DNA from: Gordonia sp. X0973
GTDB lineage: Bacteria > Actinomycetota > Actinomycetes > Mycobacteriales > Mycobacteriaceae
DNA: 64,000 nucleotides
Assembly: GCF_013348785.1 (NCBI RefSeq)
Contig: NZ_CP054691.1
Span: forward strand, 2,604,001 to 2,668,000
Direction of reading: 5' to 3'
This document shows, piece after piece, positions 62,488-64,000 of this stretch; positions within the stretch are counted from its first letter, which is position 1; every line of letters begins with the position of its first letter. A model generated the notes under the pieces. The model did not search any database. It saw nothing but the letters and a program-made list of their open reading frames with translations, and was not told the origin of the DNA. The translations under genes were made by a program, and so were the position numbers.

Positions 62488-62534
62488 AGTGCGTTCGGGT
62501 TGCTCCGAATTGGGTGTTGGCCCCCGAACGCACT
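62488..62534 (+). promoter_or_regulatory. Long hairpin in the leader of the major capsid gene
   Basis: AGTGCGTTCGGG (62488-62499) and CCCGAACGCACT (62523-62534) are a 12-bp perfect inverted repeat with a 23-nt loop, within the 187-bp gap between scaffold and capsid genes. There is no T run. It may shield the capsid message from 3' decay or be a transcription attenuator. A TAGAAT at about 62478 could be a -10 box. Confidence 0.55.
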
Positions 62535-62644
62535 CGCCCCGGCTCGCGACCCTGATGGTCCGAGCCAGGGTCTCCCGCCCCAGGAGGGCAACCCATTCCC
62601 GACCCCGAAGGTCACCGCAATCACACGATTCTGGAGATCTTCCC

Positions 62645-63517
62645 ATGGCCGTATCCACTTCCACCGCCGCCGAGTTGACCGCGACTCAGGTTCAGTCGGT
62701 CCTCGTCCAGCCCCTCGAAGCGGCATCACAGTTCCTCGCCGCAGGCCCGCAGGTGTTCGACACCGCTGGCCCGATCCGCATTCCCAAGCTCGGCGGCCCC
62801 GTCACCGATCCCGGCTTCACCGCCGAGAACACCGAGATTCCCGGCCGCGATGTCGACTTCGACGAGGTCGCCCTGATGCCCTCGACGATGCAGAGCGTCA
62901 AGGTGCTCACGAAGTTCAGCAACGAGCTGGCCCGCCAGTCCGTCGTCGCCCTCGACGCCGCGATTCAGCAGCGCCTCGTGACCGACGTGGCCGCCAAGAT
63001 CGACGCGACGTTCTTCAGCGCCACAGGCAACGGCACCACGACCCCGAAGGGCCTGTTCGCCTGGTCGGGCACTCAGTCGGTCGCGGTCGGTGGCGCGTTG
63101 TCCTTCGACGCCCTCCTCGACGCTTGGGGCAAGGCCCTCGAAGCCAACGTGAGCACCGCCAATCTGAAGTGGTGCCTGCGCTCGCGCGACGTGGTGAAGC
63201 TGCGCAAGCTCAAGGACACCAACGGCCGCTACCTGATCGACCCCGATCCCACGGTGGCCGGTGGACAGACGTTGTTCGGCCTGCCGGTCATCATCTCCGA
63301 CCGGATGCCCGACACGACTGGAGGTTCGCCGACCGGCCGGGGCGCGCTCGTCGACTTCTCCCAGATCGCCGTCGCCCGCGACCTGGCCCCGTCCGTGACG
63401 ATCCTCGACCAGACGTTCGCCGACTTCGATCAGCAGGCGATCCGCGTCGTCACCCGCTACGACGTGGCCCCGCTCAACCCGACCGCAATCGTCACCCTGA
63501 CCGGAATCACCATCTAG
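62645..63517 (+). CDS. Major capsid protein (HK97 fold)
   Basis: A 290-aa HK97-type capsid protein. Family-like parts are AAELTATQVQSVLVQPLEAAS (N-arm), PVTDPGFTAENTEIPGRDVDFDEV (E-loop region), SNELARQSVVALDAAIQQRL and GLFAWSG (P-domain), and the A-domain DLAPSVTILDQ. Length is at the short end for the fold, without a delta-domain extension, which fits use of a separate scaffold protein. Confidence 0.92.
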   Translation: MAVSTSTAAELTATQVQSVLVQPLEAASQFLAAGPQVFDTAGPIRIPKLGGPVTDPGFTAENTEIPGRDVDFDEVALMPSTMQSVKVLTKFSNELARQSVVALDAAIQQRLVTDVAAKIDATFFSATGNGTTTPKGLFAWSGTQSVAVGGALSFDALLDAWGKALEANVSTANLKWCLRSRDVVKLRKLKDTNGRYLIDPDPTVAGGQTLFGLPVIISDRMPDTTGGSPTGRGALVDFSQIAVARDLAPSVTILDQTFADFDQQAIRVVTRYDVAPLNPTAIVTLTGITI

Positions 63518-63519
63518 TC

Positions 63520-63807
63520 ATGGACCTCGCCGAGCGTTACGAATACCTCCGCGACGGCGACGACGAGAACATCGAGATCGTCGAGGCGTTCGTCCGCGCC
63601 TATACCCGAGGGGTCGGGTTCGACAAGCACACCGGCTTGCCGATCCCGGCCCTCGCCGGGGTGATCCTCGCCGCCGCCAAACGCCTCGAAGTGAGCCCGA
63701 TCATCGGCCAGGCCACCGAAGGGGGCGAGGTCCGCTACGACGTGTTCAAAGGGTTCAACCTCGCCGAGCTATCGGTTCTCAACGACTACCGCCGTAGGAG
63801 CGCCTGA
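63520..63807 (+). CDS. Phage head-tail connector (adaptor)
   Basis: A 95-aa mostly helical protein directly after the capsid gene (3-bp gap), the position of gp6/gp15-like adaptor proteins. It has FDKHTGLPIPALAGVILAAAKRLEV and a polar C-terminus. Identification by position and helical pattern only. Confidence 0.68.
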   Translation: MDLAERYEYLRDGDDENIEIVEAFVRAYTRGVGFDKHTGLPIPALAGVILAAAKRLEVSPIIGQATEGGEVRYDVFKGFNLAELSVLNDYRRRSA

Positions 63808-63808
63808 C

Positions 63809-64000
63809 ATGGGCGACATCGACCTCGACCAGCAGTTCGTGAACGAGTGGCTCAACGGCCCCGAGTGTGAGCGGATTCTCGGCGACGTGGCCGACGAGGT
63901 CGCCGACTACTGGGCGGCCCACGCCCGACGCCGGACCGGCAACATGGCGACCAACACGATCGCGACCACGGTCATGACCGCCAGCGGATGGAACGGCTAC
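63809..64000 (+). CDS. Phage connector/gp10-like protein, cut by the window edge
   Basis: The frame opens at ATG 63809 with TAGGAG eight nt upstream and runs 64 codons to the edge (MGDIDLDQQFVNEWLNG, later RRRTGNMATNTI). The RTGNMA segment resembles the start of HK97-gp10-type head-tail joining proteins, which begin with a basic RTG motif. The C-terminus is outside the window. Confidence 0.6.
   Translation, partial: MGDIDLDQQFVNEWLNGPECERILGDVADEVADYWAAHARRRTGNMATNTIATTVMTASGWNGY

Larger units (their letters stand above)
53920..64000 (+). mobile_element. Integrated phage element (prophage or capsid-forming satellite), left part
   Basis: Everything from the tRNA-fMet 3' end to the window edge is phage-like: integrase and repressor on the minus strand, then excisionase, small genes, HNH, large terminase, portal, head genes, major capsid and connector on the plus strand. 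Gene junctions overlap by 4 bp repeatedly. No primase, helicase, polymerase or lysis gene is seen between the regulatory and packaging blocks. The right attachment site and any tail genes lie outside the window. Confidence 0.9.

Overview
The window reads as a chromosomal stretch of a high-GC actinobacterium of the order Mycobacteriales, most likely Gordonia or a close relative. This rests on an Lsr2 nucleoid protein, a tmRNA with the mycobacterial-type tag ending DYALAA, an Rpf-domain protein, a DUF222/13E12-type HNH protein behind an actinobacterial SOS box, and a gene order (smpB, ftsX, ftsE, small membrane protein, MscS channel, prfB, then hisN and fadE24-fadE23) that recalls Rv3100c-Rv3105c and Rv3137-Rv3140 of M. 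tuberculosis. The genus is inference; no rRNA is present.

Layout. Positions 1-19,000 are housekeeping and accessory chromosome: a giant fused acyl-CoA carboxylase, an SDR, a peptidoglycan amidase, a translationally coupled trhO-CobW pair, a lipoprotein, lsr2, a Cof-type phosphatase, glutaminase, a MarR/cupin pair with two tandem operators, a TetR/MFS pair with three tandem operators, the SOS-controlled HNH gene and a secretory-type lipase.

Positions about 19,570-29,950 form a lower-GC genomic island ending at tRNA-Ala(GGC). Next to the tRNA are a truncated integrase and a frameshifted MobF-type relaxase tail, the scar of an integrative conjugative element. The rest is one minus-strand operon of five overlapping genes: an XRE regulator, a DUF1643 protein, a DNA methyltransferase, an 863-aa protein with two GHKL ATPase modules, and a 616-aa protein with a receiver-like fold and an unrecognised C-terminal half. 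An IS21-family element (24,490-26,699, 5-bp target duplication GTAGA) splits the methyltransferase; removing it and one target copy restores one 454-codon frame. This operon looks like a two-component-style methylation-linked conflict or defence system and is the main candidate for something undescribed.

Positions 30,000-53,800 are chromosome again: DsbA-like protein, phosphoglucomutase, alpha/beta hydrolase, Rpf protein, two small membrane proteins, arylsulfatase/AraC pair, ssrA, smpB-ftsX-ftsE, MscS, prfB, hisN, an FMN glutamate-synthase-like enzyme, several small conserved proteins, and the fadE24-fadE23 acyl-CoA dehydrogenase operon behind two perfect palindromic operators.

From the 3' end of tRNA-fMet (53,846-53,919) to the end of the window lies an integrated phage element: integrase coupled to a repressor, excisionase-like protein, a few very small genes, HNH nuclease, large terminase, portal, head proteins, major capsid protein and a connector, running off the edge. 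There are no replication genes between the regulatory and packaging blocks, so it could be a phiRv-like prophage or a capsid-forming phage satellite.
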